A DNA stretch of 64,000 bases from Lepraria neglecta (GCA_033220425.1 CM065650.1:372001-436000), one strand, 5' to 3'; positions 11,605 through 23,213 are shown, counted from the stretch's first letter. Numbers and translations: made by a program. Notes: generated from the letters alone by a model not told the origin.

Positions 11605-14026
11605 TCAAGCCAGCCCATCGGCCTTGCGCAGCGCCCTCTTAAACTGCTCAAAGAAAACCTTCGTCACAATAGGTGGCATCGCATTGCCTATCTACTTTCT
11701 AGTTCGCATATGCCCGAACTGATGCTCCAATAGGAAGCCTTGTAGGCATGCGAGTTCACGCGGAGTAAAGTTCCTCTTTCCGGATGGATGGCAATTCATA
11801 CTCCCCTGGGTGGTAACGCAATTTCGCAGGAGGAAGATCGGCTGGGTAGGGCGGTTTATTGCGTCTTTGCATCTGGTCAGGGTTGTGGAGTGGGAAGCCT
11901 CTTGGAATTCGAGCGATGGCGTCATTGACGGTAGCGAATCGGGAGAGATGAGGGAATAGGTGTAAGTCTGCAGCTTTGCAGTGCGTTTGGTCAGGAAATT
12001 CAGGGAGAATTTCGCCTGGGCTGAAATAAGTCAGCGTCCGAGAGGTACGATTTTGACTGGATGGCAGTTGACAAGAAAAGCCGGAATGAAGCCACATATG
12101 CCAGAGTCCAACACGACTGTACTGACAGAATGCTACGTGATCAACCGTCTTCGATCAGGGAATAAGCGCCTCCAACCCAGAGAAGAGATATAAATAGCCT
12201 CGAAGCTTCGCCAGGAGCTTCCGACTCTGCGAAAACAATGGTTCTGCAAAACCGTGTTCCGGCTTTTCTTCAACCGCAAGACAGATGACGAAAAGAGAGC
12301 TTACCATGACGCGAATATAAAGAGGCGCTTCCTAGGCTGTGGCAGTCCAAAATCTGCGAGGTTGAAGACTTTCCATCGTATGCTAAAGCCAATCTTCGTG
12401 AACATTTCAATCATATTCCTAAACCATGGTAACACATCGGCCGTGCGTGTTAAGCCAAAGGTTTCTTCGAGTGTTACAATCCGCGGCTTGATCTTTTGGA
12501 CTATGTCTCCCACCGCCAAGAATGTTGCTTCATTCATTTCGTCGTTCTGGCCCTGCCAAACGTGTATTGGGGAGAATGGCTGGCAGGGAGGCGACAAGTG
12601 CAGGATGTCAACTTTGAAGTCATCCTTTAGTACGGTAACGAACTCGTGTGCTGCAGTTGCCTCGCAACGGGTCCTGTAAAAGTTACGCTTGTAGGAGTCG
12701 ATGGCCGCGGGATCATAGTCAAAACCCCAGTCGACACGAAGCCCGGCGCCCTTCGCTCCCAAGGAAACACCGCCTGCGCCACAGAAGCCATCTCCAATGG
12801 TGTACCGTCGTTTCGCGTTCAGCTTGGTGTTATCATCCACCTGGACAAATTCATATCAGCATTGGAAGACCATAGACCAGCTAGGAGTAGGTATAATGGA
12901 AGATAAACGATCTCGAGGACAGGAAATATACGGATGGGGATGTATCAGTCCGAAAGATGCACTTACGGTAAGGTCGACTACTCCATCTGCGGTCAGGTCT
13001 ATAGCGTCGCCTTGCAACGATTGAGCGCGTCGATGGAAGTGGAGCGGATCAAGGTTTTTTGAATTCAAACGTGTTCGTTGATCGAAGTCCTTCTCTCCAT
13101 CCAACCAGTCTGGACACGAACCCCCCTTTTCTGTCTCCCCGCGGAAATCACACCTTAGCTGTGTATCCTCGGCTCCATAACCTTCATCCGCCTCTTCGAA
13201 CCGGAGTCTCTCCAGGTACCCTTCGTTCTTGTTCACCAGAAGTTGCTTCCAACGACAAACAAGCCGGCTATTTGCCATGATGTAAGCATTGACCTGCTCT
13301 TTGCTCCGCTCTCTGCTCTGCCTCATGACTGTTGGATCGGATTCACGGAAGCTTATAGCTGGGAATGGTCGGTTTGTCTTTACAGGCTCGCGCACTTTAA
13401 CAACTTCCTTGAAATTAACGATTTCAACACTCTGGGCAAGAATATCGCGAGGATCGCTCTCGTCGAACTTAAGCAGCATCGTAACTTCGTTCCTCTTGAA
13501 TTCGAGAAGTCCAACTAATGCTCGATTTCGCCGGAAGCGGAACCCTTTCAATGTAACCTCTCTGCGGAGAACTCGGAGTCAGCGTTACTCTCTATCAATA
13601 CAAGACAAGATTGTAAGACATGTTTGGCAATACAGCCTGAGTCTTTGCTCCGGTGATACATTCTAGGACTCGAACAGCGCTCGGAAATGGGGAAGGAAAT
13701 ATACGTACGTTATAACCCGGTGCTGAGTGAGAGCAGTGATTCGGAGAGTCCCCATCTCTCAACTCTACGGTCCTCCCCGGTCTCAAGGTTCGATTGTCGG
13801 AGCTGAAGGAGGAAAGCTCTCTAACATTTCTTTGTGGGGCGGCGATGTGCTTGGTGGGTTTCCATTTGGCTTCCGGGGTGGGTGTAACGAAAGCATCATC
13901 GAACTCGTCTCCAAGCAGTGTTCCGTCGCTGTCATCACCGCTATCGTTGTCGAGATTGACCGTGTTGACGTGACCATTGTCAAACTTGAATAGTAGAGAG
14001 TCCGTTCGTTCAGGGCCTGGAGCCAT
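11605..14026 (-). pseudogene. rid: RID/Masc1-class cytosine-5 DNA methyltransferase, reading frame broken
   Basis: RID (Neurospora) and Masc1 (Ascobolus) are needed for RIP and MIP, the premeiotic silencing of repeats. The catalytic exon (about 12843-12304) is well preserved: GDGFCGAGGVSLGA (SAM binding), HLSPPCQPFSPIHV (catalytic Cys, motif IV) and TLEETFGL in place of the usual ENV motif, a RID-class mark. LADFGLPQPRKRLFIFAS follows, then SPGEILPEFP and HPSGKRNFTPRELACLQGF (motif IX). Exon junctions at about 13707/13563, 12968/12843 and 12304/12022 are consensus; the last intron is unusually long (about 280 bp). Three defects stand out: a shift within VELRDG.LRITAL near 13745, a shift near 11825 between PADLPP and LRNCVTTQG, and TAG at 11694-11692 where homologues have K-Q-IGNA. 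It could be a genuine pseudogene or partly an assembly problem. Confidence 0.75.
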
Positions 14027-14810
14027 TCTTGCGCTGAGGAGCAAGGAGTTGAGGAACAGTGATTGTAGGAAAAGTTGGCAAATAAGCCAAAGCTCAAGTC
14101 GAAAGCTCGCTAACTTTATCTGAATGTACGCCTGCTAGCAGCAGACTGGAGCCTTTTGATAGATAAGAGATTGAGGAATGAACTGAATAGCCTTGATCTC
14201 CAAATGTTCCGATGTCGAAGCAAGATTCGAAGCAATGGAATTTGTAGTGTCGATGTGAGAAGTACGGATGGGTAAGAATCAAGGAATGAAGAAATTTTCT
14301 TTGATGTAAGTAGTGTGAACACTATCTAGCAAGGTCTTTGACCGTAAGGACGCAGAAGAGAGCTGGTGCTAGCGTCTTCTAGAGGTGAAGGATCCTACTG
14401 TTGCTAGAACTTAGGAGGTGAAGGGATGAAAGCCGCTGTATTTGCAGGTGTGAGTATGAGGGGAAGCTGGTAAGTGAAGGAACGACAACAAAAGTCACGG
14501 ACCCCGCAGCCAAATCTTACCAATCACGGGAGCAAAGCTGCCTTCACTTTGGTTTTAGACCCAAGTAGATGACTTTAGAAACGTCTCGTCAACCAAAATT
14601 GACAAAAACAGTCGGGATTAGCCCCTTTGCGAGCTCGTGATCGAGCTTCACCGGTCAAATTTTGCGGCGTTTCTATTGACAACTTGAGTTGAAGAGTACA
14701 TGTCGTTTAATGAAAAGGAGCTCAATCTGAGGACTTTGATTATGCGCCTGAACCGTGGGGCAATCCCAGCCCTTGGTGTTATTAGTGAGGTTGGTCGCCA
14801 CTTGCAATCC
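14027..14810. other. intergenic, no gene recognised
   Basis: About 780 bp between the start of the methyltransferase gene and the stop of the Rrn9-like gene. Only short frames occur. It probably holds the methyltransferase promoter and the 3' UTR of its neighbour. Confidence 0.45.
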
Positions 14811-16283
14811 TCACTGCTTCGATCGAGGTCGTCCACGTCCCCTATTGCTTGCTTTATTCCGATACCTCCAAGCCTTCTTGCCCTCAATAGGCTCCAGATA
14901 GCCATCAACATGTACACCGCCAACCATGTCCTTTTCATTCTTCCTGCTGCTAGCAGCTCCTACCCTAGCCATAGTTTCCTTGGCATTGGCTGTCACTGTA
15001 GGTGCAATAGCACCATTCAAATGCCGCCTCTCCGTATACCCTTCAACGCCTTCTTCCAGTATCCTGAATGTGATCCCATGTCCAAAAAGACTGGCACATC
15101 GAGCACTAGCTTTCTCGACCACAGCAGAGTCCCAGCCTGTCATGGAAGCAACGCCAAGAACATCACCCCAATCTCGTAGACCGAGGCGTGACTTGCGTTG
15201 GTGAAATATGTGAGCAGTGGAGTTATGCGAGGAGGATCTGCCGTGCTTAGTCTTGCTCTTCGATCGGGACTTGCTTTTGCTAGCCATGGTACTCTCAGAC
15301 TCAGATGCTAGCGATGTACCAGAAGTCGATCCAGCGCTTGTATCATTCAAAGATACACCCCTCTTCCTCTTCTTGACACTACCTCGTGACGCTGGCCGTC
15401 CTCTTGTCCGGCTTCGAGATTCGCTTGCAGATTTATCCATGGTCAAGAAGGCGCTCCTTGCGTAATGTAGTCCCATTAGCAGACCGTCCAGCTTAGTCAA
15501 AACACGTTGGATCGTAGGCCGTAGAATCTCACTCGCCCGCTCGTCGTCTGCCATGACCACCGGCTTCAAATTCGTAGGCCCTTGCTCATCCTCGTCCACG
15601 CCCCCCCACTCTCGCTGCGTGAACCTGGACCTCGCTTTCCGCAGCACTTCAGCAACCAAAATCTCTCTCAAGGCGTCACTCGGCATCTTCGGCTTGACGA
15701 TGTAAGGATGAGGAAGAGCTACCTTCTCCTGCCAACGTTTCTCCTCCTCCTCTCGTGGTACCGTCTCAGGCGGCAAAGGCCAAGCTGTCCAGACCTTAGG
15801 CGGTCTCCAGTCATCCACATCACCAGCTTCATCTCCATCTTCGGAAATTTGAGCCCCCTTATGTTCATCTTGACCCCCCTTCCTTTGCTTCAACTTGAAC
15901 GCATTGTAGAGGTGCACGCTAAGATCCTTCGCAGTCAGTTGATCTAGACTTGCCGCCAGCTCTCTCTCTGGAGCAGCCCAATTGCGCCAAGTGGAAGCTG
16001 GACCGCGATACTTATTTGGGCGTGACGGTAGAGGTGGGGAGGTGGGAGGGTCTTCATTGGGGCTTTCATCTAAGGCTTTCTGACCTTCCTCGTCCCCATT
16101 ATCTTCCCCGCAAAACACAGTTCCAGTATCTTGAAGATTTTGCTCCCGTGATGGGGTATCGTGTAGACTATGTGCATCAAACAGCTCTTTATCCTCGATA
16201 GAAATCTGGTCCTGAGGGCGTCGCGCGGATTGGAAGGGCTCGTCAGGAGATTGGGATCTGGAATGCTCTGAAAGGGACGACAT
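14811..16283 (-). CDS. RRN9: Rrn9-domain RNA polymerase I initiation factor-like protein
   Basis: Single uninterrupted exon of 490 residues. Rrn9 is part of the upstream activation factor that recruits RNA polymerase I to rDNA in the nucleolus. The Rrn9-type domain is visible at about residues 90-130 (NKYRGPASTWRNWAAPERE followed by LTAKDLSVHLYNAFKLK), a segment conserved across fungal Rrn9-like proteins. The N-terminal 85 residues are acidic and Ser/Pro-rich. The middle (about 290-360) is very basic and Ser-rich (KSKSRSKSKTKHGRSSS), a probable nuclear or nucleolar signal. The C-terminus is again basic, with GRGRPRSKQ at the end resembling an AT-hook. The rest of the protein has diverged, as is usual for this family, so the assignment rests mainly on one domain. 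Confidence 0.8.
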   Translation of the reverse strand: MSSLSEHSRSQSPDEPFQSARRPQDQISIEDKELFDAHSLHDTPSREQNLQDTGTVFCGEDNGDEEGQKALDESPNEDPPTSPPLPSRPNKYRGPASTWRNWAAPERELAASLDQLTAKDLSVHLYNAFKLKQRKGGQDEHKGAQISEDGDEAGDVDDWRPPKVWTAWPLPPETVPREEEEKRWQEKVALPHPYIVKPKMPSDALREILVAEVLRKARSRFTQREWGGVDEDEQGPTNLKPVVMADDERASEILRPTIQRVLTKLDGLLMGLHYARSAFLTMDKSASESRSRTRGRPASRGSVKKRKRGVSLNDTSAGSTSGTSLASESESTMASKSKSRSKSKTKHGRSSSHNSTAHIFHQRKSRLGLRDWGDVLGVASMTGWDSAVVEKASARCASLFGHGITFRILEEGVEGYTERRHLNGAIAPTVTANAKETMARVGAASSRKNEKDMVGGVHVDGYLEPIEGKKAWRYRNKASNRGRGRPRSKQ

Positions 16284-16923
16284 TTGATGGGATTGAATTA
16301 TTGCTAAAAGGAATGTGGCTCTTGCGGTGGGAGTACCTCAGCCCGTATCCCTGGTTCTGGGGATGTGAGGCTTTCGATGAATGTGGTGATGCTTTGCCAT
16401 ATTGTGCAAAAGTTTGAGGACACTTGGGGGACGATGTTAAAGGAGCATCGATTGTTGCTTCACTATGATCTTGTAGAGCACTTTGAGGTACTCAAAAGAT
16501 GCGTTTCTAGGATTCAACCCGATGTGACGGCTGGAAGTAGAATACACTAGCATCGGAGGAATCTCCGCCTCGTCCTAAGGCATTTCATGGCCGACAACAC
16601 TGCACCGCAGGAAACACTACATTTGATTGGAAATAGTTTCAAACATCCCTCGAACTCGTTCAGTCGCTCTACCCAGCCGCTCTATCTAATCTATGAGTCT
16701 AGCAAGAAAAGCCTCGTCCACGACTCTCTATCCCACACTGGGGTTGGTAGGCTGTCACTGAATGCTGCAATTGCACCAGAAAAGATTCGAAAAGGAGCTC
16801 GGCTTGACATGCGGGCCCCTGGTCCTCCGCGCTGTACACCCATGGATAACACTTTAGTCAGGAGCAACAGCTTCAAGCACGGCTTAGGCTAATGCACGTC
16901 TTAAAAGCTTGCGAGGTTTTGTA
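16284..16923. other. intergenic, no gene recognised
   Basis: About 640 bp between the Rrn9-like start codon and the SAC1 stop codon. A 101-codon open frame on the plus strand at 16587-16892 has no recognisable feature and I do not call it. Confidence 0.4.
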
Positions 16924-19137
16924 CTACTGTATCCTCTTCTTGCCCTCTTCCATATGACCAACCCGGCCGACGCTTGAACCACGCTCGTGACCCAACACGA
17001 AATTGCCTATCACCTTGTTTTGGAGAACACTACCCATGGTCTCATGATAGCCTTCTTGAGCCCATCGAGGTGTATTGAGCTTTGGCCAATTCACCTATGA
17101 GTGAGAGGATTAGTACGGGGGTAAACGAGGATTTCCGTTGACTTACGTAGAGCATGCCGTGAGTCCAAATGAAGTGCGCGCACCAGCTGCCAATGACCAT
17201 CCACAGTAAAGAAAATAAACGCAAAGGCCAAATAGTAGTCTCTGGGCCAGTCCTGGTCATAGAGGTCACCATAACGAAGAAGAAGCTGGCGGCAAGGAGG
17301 TAGGGTATCGCTTGGATTAGAACGGGTCGTCGGTCTTTGAAGATGAGGTTAGTATCAGTGATTGAGGTGGATGGTAGGTATGCGCCAAGAAAGAGGTCAA
17401 AAGCGTCCTGTCGTGGACCATCTCCGAAGTTGTTCTTGACATAGCGCGTAACGGAGTTGTTCAAATCCTGCAACGCTCCAGCCCTTGTCCTCTGCCCGGT
17501 CCGTGTGAAGTCGGTCTTCAAAGCTCCAGTCCCTGAATATGACTTTGAAACGACATCGGCATTGTCCGCCCAGATGTTCCGGTACAAAGACTCAAATGCT
17601 TTATCATCGTCCGCAGACTCGCCCGGCTTCAAAGCACCGACATCAATCAGCTGCCGCGTTAATGTCCACCGAGCAATCATCGTCTGAACAACGTTGGTCC
17701 GATCCAGACAGTCCATACAATTCGTCCTCACCACGGCAGTCTGCTGGTTCCGGATTTCCAAACGGCCCTGTGCATCGGCAGGCATGTCCACGCCACGGAA
17801 GTATTGACCTTTGACTAGGCCTTGCTTCAACTGATCCAGTAACAATTGAGCGCGATGCCACTGTAGACCTTTGGTCTCATTATGGAAATCGAAATAGACA
17901 TAGTGTAGTCTGTCATATTTCTGATTCTTCTGACTCGCCTCCACGATGTGTATCTTCTCATCCGTAACATAGTCTGCTTGGGTTGCTTCATCTGGATCCG
18001 ATACCAATATCCGCACCATCTGTTCGTATGCCTTCTTCACACGGTCTTCTCTGCCTTTCTGATTGACGAGATTGACTAGGTAGTTGTCGCCATATAGCTT
18101 TATCTGCTCATTGAAATGTTGCCGTGCTGCCTCCACGGCCGATTCGACCCCTCGAACGTGAAGCTTCGGCGTGTAGTGCAATGTGTTGATCTCCGCCCAG
18201 AAAACCGGAACGCTGCCTCTTGTCTGGACGTAAGACATGACCTGAGCATCGTAGCCTTCGTTGCCTCCAACCTTGCCATTCTGCATCCCACGCCCCCCAG
18301 CAAAGCCACCCAAATCTCCTGTTTCATCGTTCAAGATCACGATCTGCTCCGTCTCATTGAAGTTTGCAACGTGCCCCTGGTCATCAATACCGCGGACAAG
18401 ATATCGTGTTCCACCTCTGTGTCTTGATCGTCTTGTTATCAAGGTGAATGTTAGCGGAGTTGCCTTGATGCGAGTTTGAGTAATCCTCAGCATGCCGAAC
18501 ATGACGGGCAATATGAATGGGTCTGCTCCAATTTGCTGTCCACCACGGAGACCTGATCCACTCGCTGCGCCGCTGGCGAAGTCGATCAAGTCTGATTGAA
18601 TGAACTTGTTCCAGAAGAAGCGATCGTCTGCACGTTTCCATAGGGGTAGTGAGGGGTCGGACTGAGCCTGACGTTGAAAACTGTTGGTGACATCGAAAGA
18701 GTAGGAGAAGTACATAGGTCCGGTCTTCAGGAGCGTCTTGAGAAGATTGAGATAGGTGTCTTCATCTGGATCGTGAAGGGCACGTTCGCGGAGTGGTAGA
18801 AATTCTGTAGAGATGACCTTGTATACCATATGACCCTTGAGACGACCCATTGGCTGTGCTTTGTTGATTACTATTATGTATTTGTCTGTCTCCGTCAGTA
18901 CAGCTATAATGACACCCAAGCGACTTCGTCACCTAATCTAAGCTTGATCATGCCGAGTATGCCTGCAATGCTCGACACTCTTTTAGCACCTAGCAGCGCG
19001 CCATCGTTCAGTCGTAGGTCTCCAGAAGGACGTTCAACCACCAGTGTCTGCGCCGAAGGTGAGGACGGCGAGGTGAAGGCATAATGAGAGGCGGAAGCGT
19101 GGACGTTGATGTCCCTGAAGGGAATGAGGCTGCGCAT
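16924..19137 (-). CDS. SAC1: SAC1 phosphoinositide phosphatase
   Basis: Integral membrane phosphatase of the ER and Golgi that hydrolyses PI4P. Three exons: the first from ATG 19137 to about 18945, a long second exon (about 18880-17146), and a third ending in TAG at 16924. The SAC domain contains GRLKGHMVYKV, the SYSFDVTNSFQRQ block, GSVPVFWAEI and FHNETKGLQWHRAQLL. The catalytic CX5R(T) motif is RTNCMDCLDRTNVVQTMIAR. Near the C-terminus are two membrane segments (about LIQAIPYLLAASFFFVMV and LRLFSLLWMVIGSWCAHFIW). They are followed by YVNWPKLNTPRWAQEGY and a short basic cytosolic tail supplied by the last exon. The frame is intact throughout. It is divergent from the Rab5 gene, with about 330 bp between start codons. 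Confidence 0.95.
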
Positions 19138-19469
19138 GGCTACTTCTAGGTCATGGGTTTACAGGAACGCAGTGGTTGTAGGAAAAGGACCGGCCGCAGG
19201 AAAAGGACTGGACGCAAGTTCGCTATCGTATTATCGTGAGGGTTGCTGTCCACTCTGTAGAGAATGAAGCTACAAAAGCTCGTGTTAGTCCGGTCCACTC
19301 AGCCCTATGAACGTCATTTGATGGCGCGCTAAGGCATCAGTTCCTGCGCTTCAAAGGCCTCCATTATTTCTCCCTCCATCTCCGAAGTTATACAACACCC
19401 ACGACATTCTTCGAACTCGACCGCTACTCTCTTACACTCTCTAAATCCCGCCAGTGTATCCTAGATATA
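19138..19469. promoter_or_regulatory. divergent promoter between SAC1 and Rab5
   Basis: 332 bp separate the two ATGs. A pyrimidine-rich leader precedes the Rab5 start on the plus strand. A near-direct repeat of AGGAAAAGGACYGG-type sequence lies at about 19179-19210. I cannot name a factor. Confidence 0.4.
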
Positions 19470-20364
19470 ATGACATCCCGGGTATCGACTGGCACCCGGC
19501 CAGGAGCCCGTTTTGCCCAATTCAAGCTCGTCTTACTGGGTACGTTCATCCCGCACCTCGAGCTGAGGCTTTAATATGGGATTACTGACATCAGCTTTAG
19601 GAGAATCTGCTGTTGGAAAGGTGATACGCCTGCGCTGTCTCAACAACCTTGGAGCTCGACGCTAACACTCCCTCAGAGCTCCCTAGTTCTAAGATTCGTC
19701 AAGGTCAGTCTACCTGGCCGCTTTGATGGCCGTGGCCGCACTGTCACATCCTAAACGGCAGCTAAATGTTGTACAGGATCAATTCGATGACTATAGAGAA
19801 TCCACCATCGGCGCCGCCTTCCTCACACAAACCATCTCCCTCGACGACACCACTACAGTCAAATTCGAAATATGGGATACAGCAGGCCAAGAACGATACA
19901 AATCCCTCGCTCCCATGTATTATAGAAATGCCAACTGCGCCGTCGTCGTCTACGATATTACACAAGCAGTACGTAGCAGCCAGCTAGCCATCAAGGCCTT
20001 GCTAACAGTTTTGTAGTCGTCCCTCGATAAAGCAAAGGCATGGGTAAAAGAGCTACAACGACAAGCCAACGAGAACATAATTATCGCCCTTGCAGGCAAT
20101 AAGGCAGACTTGGTGGCAGAACACCCAGACAAGCGCGCTATCACAACGTCAGATGCGGAGGCATATGCGAGGGAGGCAGGTTTACTTTTCTCCGAGACAT
20201 CAGCGAAGACGGCGGAGAACGTTCGAGAACTATTCACGGCTATTGCACGAAAGTTGCCTCTTGAACAGGCCGGCGCGAGGAATATGAGGTCGAACCCAAG
20301 ACAAGGGGTTGATCTAAGGCCAGAGGCACCCGGAACCCAGGGTGGCGGTGCGTGCAACTGCTAG
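19470..20364 (+). CDS. VPS21: Rab5-family GTPase (Vps21/Ypt51-like)
   Basis: Early-endosomal Rab that controls vesicle tethering and fusion with CORVET and Rabaptin-type effectors. Five exons (19470-19539, 19601-19620, 19677-19703, 19777-19968, 20017-20364) give 218 residues. Exon 2 is only 20 bp and exon 3 only 27 bp; together they encode the P-loop ([16 protein letters not shown]). Other landmarks are the switch I effector segment [13 protein letters not shown] (Rab5-specific A at the AAF position), [20 protein letters not shown] (switch II), GNKADL and ETSAKT. The C-terminus ends in CNC preceded by GGGA, a prenylation site of the CXC type used for double geranylgeranylation. All junctions are consensus and in phase. 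Confidence 0.96.
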
Positions 20365-21139
20365 ACGTTTGATAATGGCATACGCAAGCAAAATCGCTTT
20401 GAAGGTGTAATGGACGCGTTCTCGTGAGGGATGTTGCGAGCAGGGGGCATAAGTAGATTCGAAATCATCAACTTGGTCCCGGCTGTTGCAATCTGGAATG
20501 GAGTTGGTGTTTGGGCTAGCTCTGTGGTCATGATGACTCTTCGGGCATGCATCGGTAGCGTATCATCTTGTCCTCTATCCTGATCAGTACTTCAATAGAT
20601 AAACACTCAATCAATGCAGACTCTTTCCACTAGCCTTGAATGCGCTTACATGATTTAGCTACGGTCATTGTAGTAATAGAGCGTGTTCCTGAAGGCTTGC
20701 CTACCTCCGGTCGAGAGTGGCTTGCCCAAGGTTCGTCCTTGTTCGGTGTTATTAGTTCTAAAGGATGACAGAGTCTCACGATTGGCAAAAGTATCCGAAG
20801 TGGCGTCGCCATTCTGGCAAATTCAACGCTCGTCTTCGCCGTTAAATTCTAGGTATTCAGCTCCCTTCTCATCGATAACACACCGTATTGTAATCAGGTT
20901 GTTAACAAAAACGCTGTAGGTTTTTGACCAGCGAAGTCTCATTGTTAGTACTGACGGGTTGCCTTTTTCACCCGCTAGGACCACAGTTATGCAATCTATC
21001 TTCAGAAATCTGCGGCAGTTGGCTCTGAGGTAGTAGCTTTCAAATCGTCCAATGTATGCTGGATCATAATTCTTCATGCGGCTGCCATCGGGAGATGGTG
21101 CCCTGAAGAATGGACCTCGCCGACCTTACATCTTGAGCT
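20365..21139. other. degenerate flank of the NACHT locus, no gene recognised
   Basis: About 775 bp between the Rab5 stop and the last readable ankyrin segment of the NACHT locus. An 84-codon open frame on the minus strand (20823-21077) has no recognised domain and could be decayed 3' sequence of that locus. Confidence 0.4.
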
Positions 21140-23213
21140 TGCCCCATGGCTTTTCGATTCAGTCTGCAGCTCAGGTGTGGATCTACTCCATAGTGAAGAA
21201 GCAGCTTGAAGGCTTCAGCCCATCGAAGAGCTGATCGGTGGTATGCCTCGTTATTCTTGTCGAACTTGGTAAAACTCTAATATAAGTGGTAGAGTGCTGA
21301 TTCCCAGAGAGGACAGCCTTCAAAAGTTTGGTTAGGATTTGCCCCATGTCGAAGCAAGATCTCCATCATCATGATATTTGGTGGTCTTGAGAGCCCTCTG
21401 AACAGCTCTCTTTCGGGAAAAAGGGCGTGATCGAGCAAAGGCCGCCCAGCCTTAGCTTTCAACGAGCGCAGATCTTCCTTAAGCTTGCTTTCTACATACC
21501 TATACATTGGCCATTCTATGGCAGCTGATGCCAGAGAGTCACGCCATGTAGGAGATCTCGGACCCTTGGATATTTCCTGAGTCTAGTGAGGCCTCGAGAT
21601 ATTCCCTGCACAGCTTGCATCAGGCTCCGCATGGAAGACGGCAAGCGCTCAGCGGTCCGGCTCCTCTCATAACTCTACTTGCGCTTTCCCAGTGCTCTTT
21701 TCGGCTCTCGCAGCTATCAAAAAGATTTAACTCAGCAAATCCTGGAATCTAGTGGGTCGGTCAATGTAATAGGCAATGTCTGTTATTTCAGGCTCGAGAA
21801 CCTTGATTTGAAGAATCCAAGAGCTCAGCACACATAAATCAACTTTAAAAGGGCTTCCAGCAGTTTCAGAAAGAAGCGTATTCCAGACCTGGATTTTCTC
21901 CGGATACTCCTTAGCCGTGCGGTGGATGAACTCCACACGATATTCAAAGAGACGGTTGGTCTTTCCCGCAGGTCCATGAATTTCTAATAAGCCCACACAG
22001 CGACTCCGTAGGCGATGATCTAGTTCTCGTAGTCTGAAATTCGCTTCGAGAGGAGCCCATTCTGTCATCTGGGCCATGGTACTCGCTACCGGATCGTCCT
22101 CACAGGCGAATGAGAGAGCAAGCGTCGACATTGGCTAACCTCAATGATGAACAAGTTGAAGAATTTGGGCTGCCTGCTCGCGTACCGCTGGTCGACCCGG
22201 CTACGCATGTGAACATGGAGCTGTTCGAGATCTGATGGAAGTTCTTGTAGCCTTTTCTGAAGATCGGACAATCGATCGCCATATAGCAGCCCACACAGCA
22301 GAGATTTGACAACTATCGTCACCCAAAGGAATGCCCCAGAAGCCTTCTCCAAAATTTCTTTGACTAGCTCTCGAACAGCGTCTGAATTTCTGTGAATCAA
22401 TTTTGACATCCTGCTATCTTGAACAAGTTGTTCATCGATGTAAATCTTTATGTCTTGATGTGTCAGATCTTGAAGTCTCAGCGATGGGTATGCTATGAAA
22501 GCATGCTCAAACTCCAGCAAGGGCCGGCTTGAGAGGCAGATTTTGAAATTTGGATTGGCAGACAGTGCAGCATCTTCAAAAAGCTCGACTAAGTCCATTG
22601 GATCACCCGAGTACTCGTCCAGTCCGTCCACTATGCAAAAAGGTCGGGAGCAGACGGTCTTCTACATCAGCAGATGTTGAAATGCGCGCTTTACCTACCT
22701 CCACGTCCAAAAATCTGATCCCTTTGCATCAACAGGCTGTGGAAAACTACCTGCATGAAAATCTCCTTTGAAGATGATTGGTATCAATTCGGGCTTTCTT
22801 GTTAGTATTTGATGGAGTAGAGAGCGGAGAAGTCCAGCCTGAGACTTATGTATTTGATTGCCACTGTTCCATAAGAAAGTCCCAGCAGCCACGAGCTCGC
22901 TTTGACCAGCCCACAACGATAGCGCTTCCTGGGTGCGAGGATCCTCGTAAAGATGCTTCATGAGCGTGGATTTACCGGAGGCAGCTTTGCCATTAATCCA
23001 GTAGATTTCCGTCCCGCAACGTAGCCAATTGTTGAAGTCACTCCAAGATATGTCGCTCGTCTCTGGACTTTTGTGTATCCACTCAAACGTCCACTTATGC
23101 GCTTCTGGTATGTCGTCATGGCGGTCAGTCATCGAAGGGAACGAAAGACGATTCAAAATGAAAGCTGGGTCAGTTATCTCGCATGCTTCACGTGAGGAGC
23201 ACCCAAGCTTCAT
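21140..23213 (-). pseudogene. NACHT-ankyrin STAND protein, N-terminally truncated and decayed
   Basis: The minus strand encodes the usual fungal NACHT layout from ILNRLSFPSMTDRHDDIPEAH onward: YWINGKAASGKSTLMKHL (Walker A), FCIVDGLDEYSGD (Walker B region), ICLSSRPLLEFEHAF, a winged-helix-like part, then RSRCVGLLEIHGP and FIHRTAKEY. Ankyrin-like units MMMEILLRHGANPNQ and FKLLLHYGVDPHL follow. The reading is interrupted by TAG at 22697-22695 and 22664-22662 (between WTWR and TVCSRPFCIVDG), a frame change near 22131, and TAG at 21279-21277, with another probable TAG near 21585. The N-terminal effector and linker normally preceding NACHT is absent: the first ATG (23213) overlaps the stop codon of the next gene. 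Such proteins usually act in self/non-self recognition; this copy looks dead. An intron could explain the first two stops only by changing frame, so I rejected it. Confidence 0.7.

Noticed and set aside
16587-16892. 101-codon open frame on the plus strand
   Set aside because: No domain and poor coding character; it lies in the intergenic space between two well-defined minus-strand genes.
22655-22700. A 37-bp intron (GTAGGT to GATGTAG) removing two stops in the NACHT reading
   Set aside because: It would change the frame, and the sequence in between (VKRAFQHLL) matches the expected protein.
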